A stretch of DNA of 64,000 bases from Lutimonas halocynthiae (GCF_030409835.1 NZ_JAUFQO010000016.1:780263-844262); one strand, 5' to 3'; shown: positions 52,953 to 62,129, counted from the first letter of the stretch. The notes: generated from the letters alone by a model not told the origin. Numbers and translations are program-made.

Positions 52953-54785
52953 ATGAAGACATTATTTACGAATTTAAAAGGAGATGCTTTTGGAGGAATC
53001 ACGGCGGGTATTGTTGCCTTACCACTAGCACTTGCTTTCGGTGTTTCGTCAGGTCTAGGACCGAGCGCTGGTTTGTACGGCGCCATATTTCTTGGTTTTT
53101 TTGCTGCTTTATTGGGCGGCACTTCAACGCAGATATCAGGTCCAACTGCACCGATGACTGCAGTAAGTATGATCTTGATAGCAGGGATTTTACAATCACA
53201 TGATGGAAATATCGACAAAGCCTTGCCCATTATTCTTTCGGTATTTATCATCGCAGGTCTATTTCAAGTGCTTATCGGGGCTATAGGTCTCGGGAAATAT
53301 ATCAAATACATACCTTATCCTGTGGTATCGGGTTTTATGACGGCTATTGGTTTGATTATCATCATCACTAATATATTGCCCATTTTAGGCTATTATGTAG
53401 AAAATGATCAGGCTAGAATCCAACAATTTAAACCTCAGGCCGAAGAATTGATCATCGAGAACATCTTAAAAGAAGAGGCTGAAGAAGGCCTTCTTGTGCT
53501 TGAAGATTTTAGAGAGACCATCATTAGAGCAGAAAGAATAACAGAAGAAGAAATAATGAACGAGGCCAAAATCTTGGCGAATAAAGAGAATTCTGGTGTA
53601 GTAGGAGCCATTAAAAGTTTACCCAGAGCCTTGCGTTCAATCAATTATATGGAATTAATTCTGGCCCTTGTCACAATCATTATCATCTATGGGTTCAAGA
53701 AAATAACAACAAAAATCCCTTCAACTCTGGTTGCCTTGCTCTTAGTATCCGGTGTGGCTATTGTGGGGGGGCTTGATTACAGGCCCATTGAAAAAATACC
53801 CAGTGGTTTTCCGATGATCAATTTCGACATCTTTACCAAATTTGAAGTTGGGTCTTTATCTCCTTATATTTTTACGGCGATAACTTTGGCTTTTCTTGGC
53901 GCAATAGATTCTTTATTAACTTCTGTGGTGGCTGATAACATGACCAAAACCAGTCATAAACCCAATCGAGAATTAATTGGACAAGGAATCGGTAATAGTA
54001 TTGCTGGTTTATTTGGTGGACTTCCTGGCGCAGGTGCTACGATTAGAACAGTAGTCAATATCAATGCCGGTGGGAAAACAAAATTATCTGGTATGATTGC
54101 AGGTCTTTTCCTTTTGGTTATTCTCCTTGCAATAGGACCTCTCGCTTCAAAAATACCGGCAGCAGTTTTAGCAGGTATTCTGATGACTGTAGGTATTGGA
54201 GTTATGGATTATAAAGGACTTAAAGCAGTACCTTCTATGCCTTCTGCCGAGGTTCTTGTCATGATTGTGGTATTGCTTCTCTCTACTTTCTGGAATCTTG
54301 TTTATGCTGTAGGAGTGGGGCTTATTATTGCTTCTTTGGTATTTATGAAGAAAATGGGAGATTCTACTGAAGATAAATCTGATGTTAAAACACTTAAAGC
54401 AGAGACATCATGGAAGGACGAATCAAATTTTACAGAAGAGATGAAGGAAAAGGTTTTTATCAAACACATAAAAGGCCCTATTTTCTTTGGATCCACAAGT
54501 TTTGTACAAGTTCTTGCCAAACAAATTCCAGCAAGCGCTACCCATGTCATCATTAGGATGGATAGGGTGCCCTATATTGATCAAACTGGCTTATTTGTCC
54601 TCGAGGATGTAATGCTTGAACTTGAAAAAAATGACATACATATTTTGTTGGTAGATGTTCAAAAACAACCGCTCTATTTGATGAAATCTATTGACATTAT
54701 TCCTGATTTGGTTTCGGATGATAGAATTTTTGATTCCTTCGAAGAATGCACCAAATGGATTTCAAAAAACATATTATTGACTTAA
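52953..54785 (+). CDS. SulP-family anion transporter with STAS domain
   Basis: A 610-residue transporter. The opening GGITAGIVALPLALAFGVSSG is the SulP signature, and about 11 hydrophobic segments follow to residue 460. A cytosolic STAS domain occupies about 495-605 (IFFGSTSFVQ, MDRVPYIDQTGLFVLEDV). It may carry sulfate, bicarbonate or another anion; the sequence does not decide. A hydrophilic, mostly acidic stretch of about 80 residues (around 152-228, rich in E) interrupts the membrane part after LGYYVEND, making an unusually long loop. Its own terminator follows. Confidence 0.88.
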   Translation: MKTLFTNLKGDAFGGITAGIVALPLALAFGVSSGLGPSAGLYGAIFLGFFAALLGGTSTQISGPTAPMTAVSMILIAGILQSHDGNIDKALPIILSVFIIAGLFQVLIGAIGLGKYIKYIPYPVVSGFMTAIGLIIIITNILPILGYYVENDQARIQQFKPQAEELIIENILKEEAEEGLLVLEDFRETIIRAERITEEEIMNEAKILANKENSGVVGAIKSLPRALRSINYMELILALVTIIIIYGFKKITTKIPSTLVALLLVSGVAIVGGLDYRPIEKIPSGFPMINFDIFTKFEVGSLSPYIFTAITLAFLGAIDSLLTSVVADNMTKTSHKPNRELIGQGIGNSIAGLFGGLPGAGATIRTVVNINAGGKTKLSGMIAGLFLLVILLAIGPLASKIPAAVLAGILMTVGIGVMDYKGLKAVPSMPSAEVLVMIVVLLLSTFWNLVYAVGVGLIIASLVFMKKMGDSTEDKSDVKTLKAETSWKDESNFTEEMKEKVFIKHIKGPIFFGSTSFVQVLAKQIPASATHVIIRMDRVPYIDQTGLFVLEDVMLELEKNDIHILLVDVQKQPLYLMKSIDIIPDLVSDDRIFDSFEECTKWISKNILLT

Positions 54786-54787
54786 AT

Positions 54788-54832
54788 TTAAAAAGCTGTA
54801 TTCAACCCAAAGGATTCAGCTTTTATTTTACA
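54788..54832 (+). terminator. intrinsic terminator of the SulP gene
   Basis: AAAAGCTG (54791-54798) pairs with CAGCTTTT (54817-54824) across a partly structured loop and leads into a T-rich tract, just after the stop codon. Confidence 0.65.
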
Positions 54833-54891
54833 TTATTTTTCTTTTCAAAAATAAATATCATGATTTTTATCATTGTATTTAGACAATTTAG

Positions 54892-54918
54892 AGGTTACCT
54901 TTAATAGGTTTAACCTAT
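54892..54918. promoter_or_regulatory. two adjacent AGGT/ACCT dyads before the WG-like gene
   Basis: AGGT-T-ACCT (54892-54900) is followed by the perfect 15-base dyad ATAGGTT-T-AACCTAT (54904-54918), ending 11 bases before the ATG at 54930. The halves resemble DtxR-type boxes. Two copies in tandem suggest an operator. Confidence 0.4.
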
Positions 54919-54929
54919 ACAACTTTATC

Positions 54930-55538
54930 ATGAAAACAGCTATCTCTCTCGCGTTCGCTTTTATTATGTGTATCTCCATGAACGCTCAATTAATACAGGA
55001 TTTAGATCACATTGAAAATTTTAATGAAGGTCTCGCTGCCATAAAAAAAGGGGATCAATGGGCCTTCATGGATCAGGATGGGGAAATTGTAATTGATTTC
55101 CGTAATGATTTAGCTTCTTTCAATGATGAAAGTGATCAAATAACGCCTCCCATTTTTCATAATGACAGAGCGTTAATAATGAAAACAACTGACAACGTTA
55201 AACTCTATGGATATATTGACAAGTCAGGTAATGAAATAATTAAGTGTGAATTTGTAAATGCTACCCCTTTTTCGAATGGATTCGCGATTGTAATGATTTA
55301 TTATAAAGAAGTCGTAGGAAAGAATAAAGTACTTGGAAAAGACGTGGTTAGTTATCTAACAGAGGAATACGTTATAGACATAAATGGAAAGGCATTAACA
55401 CCAAAATTGAATAAAAGAATTTTTGCACCTCAAAAAATGAATTCTGGAGAACGACCAAATTTAGGTATCAAGTTTATTGGAGATCGAGTTATTGCGGTGG
55501 AGAAAGAAAATCATAAATGGGATGTTTATTCATTTTAG
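54930..55538 (+). CDS. secreted WG-repeat-like protein
   Basis: A 202-residue protein with signal peptide (MKTAISLAFAFIMCISMNAQ). The mature part has WG-type repeat units (GLAAIKKGDQWAFMDQDGEIVI, LYGYIDKSGNEIIKCEF), the beta-propeller-like repeat of unknown function common in Bacteroidota. I choose the ATG at 54930 because it gives the signal peptide; the 19 residues upstream in frame lie across the operator-like dyads. Expression may be controlled by whatever binds those dyads. The job is unknown. Confidence 0.7.
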   Translation: MKTAISLAFAFIMCISMNAQLIQDLDHIENFNEGLAAIKKGDQWAFMDQDGEIVIDFRNDLASFNDESDQITPPIFHNDRALIMKTTDNVKLYGYIDKSGNEIIKCEFVNATPFSNGFAIVMIYYKEVVGKNKVLGKDVVSYLTEEYVIDINGKALTPKLNKRIFAPQKMNSGERPNLGIKFIGDRVIAVEKENHKWDVYSF

Positions 55539-55581
55539 CATTATTCTTCAATCATCCTAGATTAAAAATCTCTAATGGTAT

Positions 55582-56181
55582 ATGATCAGTTTCAAGAATT
55601 TCAATATTGCTGATTGGTTTTCATTTTATCGCATATTCGCGGTTCCATTTTTATTGCTCATTATCTGGTTCGGAAACAGAGAATTTTTCTCTTGGATGTT
55701 ACTACTAAGTTATAGTACCGACATGGTTGATGGATTCCTTGCCCGTAAATTGAAAATTACAAGTTCCAGAGGGTCGCAACTTGATTCAATCGGCGATCAA
55801 CTCACCTTACTAGTTGGATTTATTGGCCTGCTTAAGTTTGAGAATGAATTTATTATTGATAATTACCAATGGATTCTGATTCCGTTTACACTGTATTGTT
55901 TTCAGATGATAATTGCCTTCAAAAAATATGGTAAAGCTACGGCCTTCCATACATATTTGGCTAAGTTGTCCGCAGTAATACAGGCAGTTTTCATACTATG
56001 GCTACTGTTCTTTAGTCCGGTATATTGGCTATTTTACACTATGATAATTATCGGAATCATTGAGACCGTTGAAGAAATTTTATTGATTTTTCTCTATCCA
56101 AAATGGGTTGCAGGAGTCAAAGGATATTATTGGGCCAGAAAAGACCAAAGAAGAACTGACATTTATCAAAAAGAAACTTAG
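55582..56181 (+). CDS. CDP-alcohol phosphatidyltransferase
   Basis: A 199-residue membrane enzyme with about five hydrophobic segments. The signature D(x2)DG(x2)AR(x8)G(x3)D(x3)D is perfect: D47, D50-G51, A54-R55, G64, D68, D72. Members move a phosphatidyl group from a CDP-alcohol to an acceptor such as glycerol phosphate or inositol phosphate; this one cannot be assigned more exactly. The next gene, a metallophosphoesterase, begins 2 bases after its stop, so the two form an operon and may act on related lipids. Confidence 0.88.
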   Translation: MISFKNFNIADWFSFYRIFAVPFLLLIIWFGNREFFSWMLLLSYSTDMVDGFLARKLKITSSRGSQLDSIGDQLTLLVGFIGLLKFENEFIIDNYQWILIPFTLYCFQMIIAFKKYGKATAFHTYLAKLSAVIQAVFILWLLFFSPVYWLFYTMIIIGIIETVEEILLIFLYPKWVAGVKGYYWARKDQRRTDIYQKET

Positions 56182-56183
56182 GA

Positions 56184-57398
56184 ATGAGATCATTTTCCAA
56201 TTTTGCGATATTCTTACTTTGCCTTGCCATTCTGGTAATTGATATGCTGGCCTTTTATTGGCTGCAATCAATTACCCAACTTTTAGAAATGCCTAAACTA
56301 AGACTTAGCATCCATATTGCTTTCTGGTTCTTTACTATTGGTCTTATTACAGCCATTGCAATACTTAAGGTGCGATTAGACAGAATTCATCCTCAAAGAA
56401 AACACTTACTCATTACTTCCTTATACGGTCTTACTGTGTCTTCTTTCATTCCAAAGATCATATTCATTATTATCATCTCTACACTGTATTTTTCAAACTA
56501 TGTGTTTTCAGAAAAGGAATCCTTATTCGTCATTCCTGTGATTGGTTTACTAGCCGGTTTTTTGCCTTTTTTTGTAATCATTTATGCGATTTTTAAGGCC
56601 TTATACAGATTTAAAATGCACCATTTACATATAAAAATGGAAAGCCTTCCTACCAACTTTGACAAACTCAGAATAATTCATATTTCAGATTTGCATTTGG
56701 GTAGTTTTAACTTCAGGTATCACATTCTTGACCGGGCTGTAACCTTAATCAATCACCACAAACCAGATTTTATTTTTTTTACGGGTGATTTGGTGAACAA
56801 TTTTGCCTGGGAGTTAAAAGGATGGGCCGAAGTAATGGGGAAAATGAAGGCTAAGCAAGGGAAGTTTGCAGTGTTGGGAAATCACGACTATGGAGATTAT
56901 AGCTCCTGGGAAACACCTGATCTGAAAAAAAGCAATTTTGAATCGATCAAATACTTCTATAAAAAAATTGGTTTTATTTTGCTTCTTAACGAGGCCGCTA
57001 TCATCAGAAAAGATCAAAGTGAATTAGCGATTATAGGTGTTGAGAATTGGGGAAATCCCCCTTTTAAGAAATATGGTGACCTCAAGAAATCAATGGAAAA
57101 TGTGAATAACATCCCAAGTAAAATATTATTATCACATGATCCGACGCATTGGGCTGAAGAGGTAGTTAATCAAACAGATATTGCATTGACTCTATCCGGA
57201 CATACTCATGGCATGCAAGCCGGTGTAAATCTAAAAAATAAACAATGGAGCCCAATCAAATATAAATATAAACATTGGGCTGGTTTGCATAAAGAAGGTA
57301 GTCAGTATCTCAACGTAAACAGAGGCCTGGGCTGGCTTGGCTTTCCCGGAAGGCTTGGTATGCGCCCCGAAATAACTTGTATAGATGTTAGCTCATAG
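56184..57398 (+). CDS. membrane-bound metallophosphoesterase
   Basis: A 404-residue protein. Four hydrophobic segments (about 6-24, 42-60, 80-100 and 112-135) precede a calcineurin-like phosphoesterase domain. The metal motifs are complete: IIHISDLHLGSF, FFTGDLVNNF, VLGNHDYGDYS, ILLSHDPTHW and LSGHTHGMQAG. The layout resembles YaeI-type enzymes, some of which act on lipid pyrophosphates. The start is 2 bases after a CDP-alcohol phosphatidyltransferase gene. Its 3' end overlaps the convergent patatin gene by 11 bases. Confidence 0.9.
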   Translation: MRSFSNFAIFLLCLAILVIDMLAFYWLQSITQLLEMPKLRLSIHIAFWFFTIGLITAIAILKVRLDRIHPQRKHLLITSLYGLTVSSFIPKIIFIIIISTLYFSNYVFSEKESLFVIPVIGLLAGFLPFFVIIYAIFKALYRFKMHHLHIKMESLPTNFDKLRIIHISDLHLGSFNFRYHILDRAVTLINHHKPDFIFFTGDLVNNFAWELKGWAEVMGKMKAKQGKFAVLGNHDYGDYSSWETPDLKKSNFESIKYFYKKIGFILLLNEAAIIRKDQSELAIIGVENWGNPPFKKYGDLKKSMENVNNIPSKILLSHDPTHWAEEVVNQTDIALTLSGHTHGMQAGVNLKNKQWSPIKYKYKHWAGLHKEGSQYLNVNRGLGWLGFPGRLGMRPEITCIDVSS

Positions 57399-58188
57399 TA
57401 TTATGCTGAAACTTTTCCAATTGATCATTCTTCCCTATGACATCAATGGCGCTGTCATAACCTATTTGGAAAATCTCTTCAATTCTTCCGATATCAAATA
57501 AGCCAAAATCCACTAATCTGGATGGATTAATTAAAAGACCACAATGCTGAAATTTTTCTCTCGATCTTTTGGAATAATTAATTCTGATGGCTCTTTCTAA
57601 CACATTTACTGAATGCTTTAATCCATTGGGTGATATTCTGTTCAAAGGACTGGCATAAACTCCTATTAATGTTTCGCAACTATCTAATAAAGGCTCTATG
57701 GGGAAATTATCCAGAATCCCTCCATCGGCATAGAGAACCTCATTAATTTTTACGGGAGAAAATAATCCCGGAAACGCAGATGATGCCAATAAAGGCTCAA
57801 TTAATTTTCCTGCATTAAACACTTTTATAAGTCCATCACACAAATCAACCGTTGTCACAAATAGTTTTTTTTGGAGGCCATTAAAATCATTATGTGGAAA
57901 ATACTTCTTAAAATCAGCATAAAACTTGTCGGTATCGATAAAACCTGGTTTTGAAAACGCAAACTTATTGATATGAAACAAAGGAATGATTTTAAAAAAC
58001 TCCAGCATCTGATCAGGAGAATAACCCTGACAATAAAGCGCTCCAACTACCGAACCGGCAGATGACCCTGAAACCACTTGAGGCTCAATACCATTTTCCA
58101 ATAATGCCTTGATGACACCAATATGAGCCACTCCTCTTATACCGCCTCCTGACAGAACCAATCCTAATTTTTCCTTTCTAAAACTCAT
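57388..58188 (-). CDS. patatin-like phospholipase
   Basis: A 266-residue serine esterase of the patatin family. The oxyanion loop is GGGIRG (14-19), the nucleophile is S43 in GSSAG, and the dyad Asp is D155 in ADGGILDN. I start at the ATG at 58188, which gives the standard N terminus (SFRKEKLGLVLSGGG). The longer frame would overlap mlaD by over 100 bases with no homology. It follows mlaD by 10 bases, so a lipid-hydrolysing enzyme is the last gene of a lipid-transport operon. No signal peptide is seen, so it should act in the cytosol. Confidence 0.9.
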   Translation of the reverse strand: MSFRKEKLGLVLSGGGIRGVAHIGVIKALLENGIEPQVVSGSSAGSVVGALYCQGYSPDQMLEFFKIIPLFHINKFAFSKPGFIDTDKFYADFKKYFPHNDFNGLQKKLFVTTVDLCDGLIKVFNAGKLIEPLLASSAFPGLFSPVKINEVLYADGGILDNFPIEPLLDSCETLIGVYASPLNRISPNGLKHSVNVLERAIRINYSKRSREKFQHCGLLINPSRLVDFGLFDIGRIEEIFQIGYDSAIDVIGKNDQLEKFQHNTMS

Positions 58189-58198
58189 TATCAATACA

Positions 58199-59197
58199 CT
58201 ATTTCTGTTGCTTCTGAAGCCTTTTTTCTTCTTTAAGCCTTGCCTTTTCCTGCTTTTTGAAATACCCTTTAAAAAAGGTATTATGACGCAGTGCTTCGAG
58301 GTTTTCATTTAATAGAACACTCCCTTCTTTAATATTTTTTACCGTCTCATCTATATTTTGAACTAAAACCGTATCCGTAACCAAATAATTAAAAGCACCT
58401 TCTCCTTCCTTAACAGTCTCAATGACTTCATTAAGGTTGGTTATAGCCAGCAAGATACTTTCACTTGATTTTTCAAGATTCCCCATTACAGATCTAAATT
58501 GCTGGGCTGCAATAGAATCCTTTAACAAAACATTCAAAAGATTGTCTTCATTGTTAACTGATTTGACCACTACTTTTAACTCATCTATCACTTGAGAGGC
58601 ATCTTGACTGGCAATTTTTAGATTCCCAATGGTTTCCTTTAAATCTGAACCCATGGCTTCATCATTGACCAATAACCCTAAAGTGCCTTTCCCTTCATTG
58701 ATGCTCCGGGTTATCTTTAATAATTCTCTAGACAGTTCCGCTACATTATCATTGGTAGTACCCAGCGTTGACATCATATCTGCAGTAGATCTCTTTTTAA
58801 CAGACATAATCGTATCACCTTCCTTCAGAATTTCACCCCTGCCATCCCCTGGAAAAACATTTACTACCATGCTCCCAACCAATCCATCTGACCCAATAAT
58901 TGCAAAGGCATTTTCGCGCATATGTTTCCGAATTTCTTCTTCTATTATCATATCTACGCAAATCGTTGAATCATCCACCATCATAATTTCCTTAACTGTT
59001 CCTACATTAATGCCCGCATAACGCACATTATTACCAAGTTTTAGTCCATTAACATTATTGAATACCGCGGTAATTTTAAAAGTATTGCCAAATAAATTCT
59101 GCTTGTCTCCAATTAAGTACAATGCAGTAATCAGTAAAATAGTCGTAATTATCACGAAGGTTCCTAATTTTATTTTTTGGGTGTGGGTAACTTTCAT
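58199..59197 (-). CDS. mlaD: MlaD/MCE-domain lipid transport protein
   Basis: A 332-residue protein. One N-terminal transmembrane helix (about 11-28) is followed by a single MCE domain (about 38-115, with FNNVNGLKLGNNVRYAGINVG). A long helical region (about 135-310) ends in a basic coiled tail (EKARLKEEKRLQKQQK). MCE proteins form hexameric rings that carry phospholipids across the periplasm, driven by the MlaEF ABC transporter encoded just upstream. The helical extension suggests a needle or tube rather than a plain ring. Confidence 0.88.
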   Translation of the reverse strand: MKVTHTQKIKLGTFVIITTILLITALYLIGDKQNLFGNTFKITAVFNNVNGLKLGNNVRYAGINVGTVKEIMMVDDSTICVDMIIEEEIRKHMRENAFAIIGSDGLVGSMVVNVFPGDGRGEILKEGDTIMSVKKRSTADMMSTLGTTNDNVAELSRELLKITRSINEGKGTLGLLVNDEAMGSDLKETIGNLKIASQDASQVIDELKVVVKSVNNEDNLLNVLLKDSIAAQQFRSVMGNLEKSSESILLAITNLNEVIETVKEGEGAFNYLVTDTVLVQNIDETVKNIKEGSVLLNENLEALRHNTFFKGYFKKQEKARLKEEKRLQKQQK

Positions 59198-59204
59198 ATC
59201 CTAA

Positions 59205-59945
59205 TCATTTAAAAAATGCCTGTATTTTATCATCTTTGGAATTCGATAATTCACTAAAACTACCTTCCACGTAATTTACCCCATCAATTAGCAATATCAT
59301 CCTGTCTGCAATAACTCTTGAACAATCCACATCATGCGTGATGATAAGTGCCGAAGAACCATACTTCATTTGAATGTCTCGCATCAATTGAATAATTTCC
59401 TTAGCAGTTATTGGGTCCAATCCCGTAGTTGGTTCGTCATAAATAATAATCTTTGGATGAAGAATGATAGCTCGGGCCAGGGCAATTCTTCTTTTCATTC
59501 CTCCAGAAAGCTCATTGGGCATTAGGTCTATAGCATCCAGCAGACCCACCGATTCAAGCGCCTCTTGAACCAAAACGTCCTTTTCCTTCTGGGGCATGTT
59601 CTGCTTTCTTAATGGAAACTCGAGATTTTCCTGAACGGTCATTGAATCATAAAGGGCACTTCCTTGAAAAAGAAATCCAATCTTCTTTCTTAACTGATCA
59701 AATTCAGCATGCTCCAATTCCAGCACATTTTTATCCATTATCTCAATGCTGCCAGAATCGGGTTGCATAAGTCCCATTAAACATTTGATCATCACAGATT
59801 TTCCAGAACCAGATTTACCCATAATAACCAGATTTTCACCTTCCTCTAAAAACATATCAAAACCTTTGAGCACAATATTATCTCCAAAGCGTTTTTTAAG
59901 CCCTTTTATGCTCAGCATTATTTTTTTTTGTTCAACCCCAGCCAT
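59205..59945 (-). CDS. mlaF: MlaF-type ABC transporter ATPase
   Basis: A 246-residue ATP-binding subunit. Walker A is VIMGKSGSGKSVMIK, the Q-loop FLFQGSALYDSMTVQENL, the signature MPNELSGGMKRRIALA, Walker B IIIYDEPTTGLDP, and the switch histidine lies in ALIITHDVDCS. It powers MlaE for phospholipid movement between the membranes. I choose the ATG at 59945; the in-frame TTG at 59954 overlaps the mlaE stop by 4 bases and is the alternative. Confidence 0.92.
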   Translation of the reverse strand: MAGVEQKKIMLSIKGLKKRFGDNIVLKGFDMFLEEGENLVIMGKSGSGKSVMIKCLMGLMQPDSGSIEIMDKNVLELEHAEFDQLRKKIGFLFQGSALYDSMTVQENLEFPLRKQNMPQKEKDVLVQEALESVGLLDAIDLMPNELSGGMKRRIALARAIILHPKIIIYDEPTTGLDPITAKEIIQLMRDIQMKYGSSALIITHDVDCSRVIADRMILLIDGVNYVEGSFSELSNSKDDKIQAFFK

Positions 59946-59950
59946 CCTTT

Positions 59951-60730
59951 TCAATTATAAAATATATCCGTAACAAAAACCGCAATAAAATCTATTACAA
60001 AGAGTAACATTGAAGTAAATACAACCGCTGAATTTGATGCTTCACCTACTCCAACTGTACCTCGTTTACAATTATATCCTTTAAAACAACCTACCAATCC
60101 AATGGCAAAACCAAAGAAAATTGATTTAACAATTGCCGGATTGATATCAGAATATTCTAAGGCATCAAAAACTGAATTAAAAAACAGTAAAAAAGAAACA
60201 TCACCTTTTAAATATTCTATCAGAGCCGATCCTAATAATGCAATGGCATCCCCATAAATAATCAATAAAGGAATCATTAATGTTGCTGCCATGATTCTTG
60301 TAACTACCAGGTATTTGAAAGGGTTTGTCCCTGACACTTCCATCGCATCTATCTGCTCAGTAACCCGCATCGAACCCAATTCAGCACCTATTCCAGAGCT
60401 AATTCTACCCGCGCAAATTAGCGCTATGATTACCGGGCCTATTTCCCTGACAATTGAAATACCTACCATAGATGGCATCCATGATCCCGCACCAAATTCC
60501 AATAAGGTTGGGCGTGTTTGTAAAGTCATAACCAACCCTAATATAAAGCCCGTAACGCCAACTAGCATGAGTGATTTATTACCCATTTGGTAACATTGCC
60601 TCATTAGTTCCTTTAATTCAAAAGGTCTTGTAAATACCTCTTTAAAAAACCGCCCGGCAAAATAAGAAAGTTCACCGACTTCAATTAAAAAAGATTTGAC
60701 ACTATTCGGTATGTGCAAAATATGATTCAT
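59951..60730 (-). CDS. mlaE: MlaE-type ABC transporter permease
   Basis: A 259-residue membrane protein with five to six hydrophobic segments. The family motif is clear in RPTLLEFGAGSWMPSMVGISIVREIGPVI and ISSGIGAELGSMRVTEQIDAMEVSG, the EQIDAL-type coupling helix. It forms the inner membrane channel of an Mla-type retrograde or anterograde phospholipid system. It is the first gene of the mlaE-mlaF-mlaD-patatin operon; MlaA, MlaB and MlaC are not in the window. Confidence 0.92.
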   Translation of the reverse strand: MNHILHIPNSVKSFLIEVGELSYFAGRFFKEVFTRPFELKELMRQCYQMGNKSLMLVGVTGFILGLVMTLQTRPTLLEFGAGSWMPSMVGISIVREIGPVIIALICAGRISSGIGAELGSMRVTEQIDAMEVSGTNPFKYLVVTRIMAATLMIPLLIIYGDAIALLGSALIEYLKGDVSFLLFFNSVFDALEYSDINPAIVKSIFFGFAIGLVGCFKGYNCKRGTVGVGEASNSAVVFTSMLLFVIDFIAVFVTDIFYN

Positions 60731-60860
60731 AATTGCAGCTTGGTCATTCTCTCAAAGTTAACAAAGCGTATTGTGAATTAAGATGATTTAAATCATTTTA
60801 ATTCGAGTATAAAGAACTTTATACTGTCATTGAAATATTCTTAATATGCATTGGAGTCAC

Positions 60861-61328
60861 TTAGTCTTTCGCTGCAAATAATTTCAAATGGATCTTGTTT
60901 ACCAGCCAATTACCGGTAGGGAAATACAGGGCAAAGAACAAGGCCATTCCAAGACTGAAATTACGAATACCAAAATATTGGTCAAGTAAATTATTTGGGT
61001 AGGCATAAGAAGATTCAATGGCATAACCACCAAATTCTAGCAAAGACATAAATACCAATCCATAAGCATATTGCTGATAAAATGGCAAACCCCTCAAAAG
61101 CAATGATATGGGAATCATATAAAGAATGTATACGGTAATGATCTGCCACCAATAAGTGAACCTTGCAATTTCAACCATGGTTCCAAAGCGATCCATCATG
61201 ATTCCCCATGATGCATAAACAACTATATACAGTAATAAAAGACTTTTTTCTACCGCTAATTTTTGCCTGACATAAGTTAAAAATTCTTTCAAATCAATTC
61301 GTAAAAATATAGGCTCCATACTTACCAT
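60861..61328 (-). CDS. multi-spanning membrane protein in the type II PKS/FAS-like cluster
   Basis: A 155-residue protein with about four hydrophobic segments (residues 30-48, 60-80, 85-105 and 120-140). It has no motif I recognise. The start ATG at 61328 overlaps the phosphopantetheinyl transferase gene by 35 bases; the next ATG (61319) reduces this to 26. Overlap says it belongs to the same operon as the PPTase, ACP and ketosynthase. It may be an anchor or exporter for the cluster product, which is inference from position only. Confidence 0.65.
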   Translation of the reverse strand: MVSMEPIFLRIDLKEFLTYVRQKLAVEKSLLLLYIVVYASWGIMMDRFGTMVEIARFTYWWQIITVYILYMIPISLLLRGLPFYQQYAYGLVFMSLLEFGGYAIESSYAYPNNLLDQYFGIRNFSLGMALFFALYFPTGNWLVNKIHLKLFAAKD

Positions 61329-61866
61329 GATGGCTTAAAGAGCATAAGGTTTTTAATTTATTCTTACTGCTATACAGTTCTGGTATGAATTCCTTAGTTT
61401 TTCTCAATAGAAGTTTTTTCTTATCATAATTGCCAGATATAGCTACGTGTTGCAGGAGCAAATCATACAATTCACTTGAATTCACCTTTGACTCATTGTT
61501 ATGAATATTTTGTTGAATAGTTTCTTTATACCTATCCTTTAAGGCGATGCTATGGATGTAAAATTGATTAGTTTCTGTTCTTAACTTATATAGGTTTGTA
61601 CCGATTTTAACCTCTCCAAATTTGTTATCAATCAGCTTACATTCCAATTGTTTGGGATTAAATTTTCGGATCTTTTCGGTTCGGTAATTCGCCTTATAAG
61701 CACTCTCTTTCATAGACCAAAGTCTCCATACCATAAGAGTTGGGTGTTCATCTCTCATGACTACATCAATCTCAGACATAGAAAATAACTTTTCTAAAAA
61801 ACCGGCACGGCGCCAATTACTTTGGGTGCTTGCCAATGATATATCTACAATGTCATTACCTATCAT
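61294..61866 (-). CDS. 4'-phosphopantetheinyl transferase
   Basis: A 190-residue transferase that moves the phosphopantetheine arm from CoA to an acyl carrier protein serine. The N-terminal GNDIVDISL resembles the AcpS-type start (D5 and D8). The catalytic W50-S-M-K53-E54 with K58 in RLWSMKESAYKANY is the PPTase motif. It is intermediate in length between AcpS and Sfp types. It lies 11 bases downstream of an ACP gene, its likely substrate. Confidence 0.87.
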   Translation of the reverse strand: MIGNDIVDISLASTQSNWRRAGFLEKLFSMSEIDVVMRDEHPTLMVWRLWSMKESAYKANYRTEKIRKFNPKQLECKLIDNKFGEVKIGTNLYKLRTETNQFYIHSIALKDRYKETIQQNIHNNESKVNSSELYDLLLQHVAISGNYDKKKLLLRKTKEFIPELYSSKNKLKTLCSLSHHGKYGAYIFTN

Positions 61867-61877
61867 TTGAAACTAAA

Positions 61878-62126
61878 TTATTGCAGTTTTGTCTGAATGA
61901 TCTCGATTGCTTTTTTAACATTAAGCATTTGTTCCATTGATTCATTATCAATTTCAATATCAAATTCATCTTCAACGTCTAAGACAATATCAACAAGATT
62001 AGCAGAATTAACTTTCAGATCATTGATAAAATCTGTTTCTTCATTCAGATGATCAAAGGCTTCCTGGTCTTGTATATAGGGTTTTACAATTCCTTTTAAT
62101 TTAAGGATCATAGCTTCTTTTTCCAT
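61878..62126 (-). CDS. acyl carrier protein
   Basis: An 82-residue four-helix protein. The phosphopantetheine site is S41 in LKVNSANLVDIVLDVEDEF, where the common DSL is NSA. The following helix is acidic, as needed to dock partner enzymes. The sequence differs enough from a housekeeping AcpP (start MEKEAMILKLKGIVKPYI) to suggest a dedicated carrier for this cluster. It sits 3 bases after the ketosynthase gene. Confidence 0.9.
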   Translation of the reverse strand: MEKEAMILKLKGIVKPYIQDQEAFDHLNEETDFINDLKVNSANLVDIVLDVEDEFDIEIDNESMEQMLNVKKAIEIIQTKLQ

Positions 62127-62129
62127 ATT

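Noticed and set aside
58189-58308. N-terminal extension of the patatin protein by 40 residues
   Set aside because: The extension is the mlaD coding end read in another frame, basic and without family similarity; the ATG at 58188 fits the patatin N terminus.
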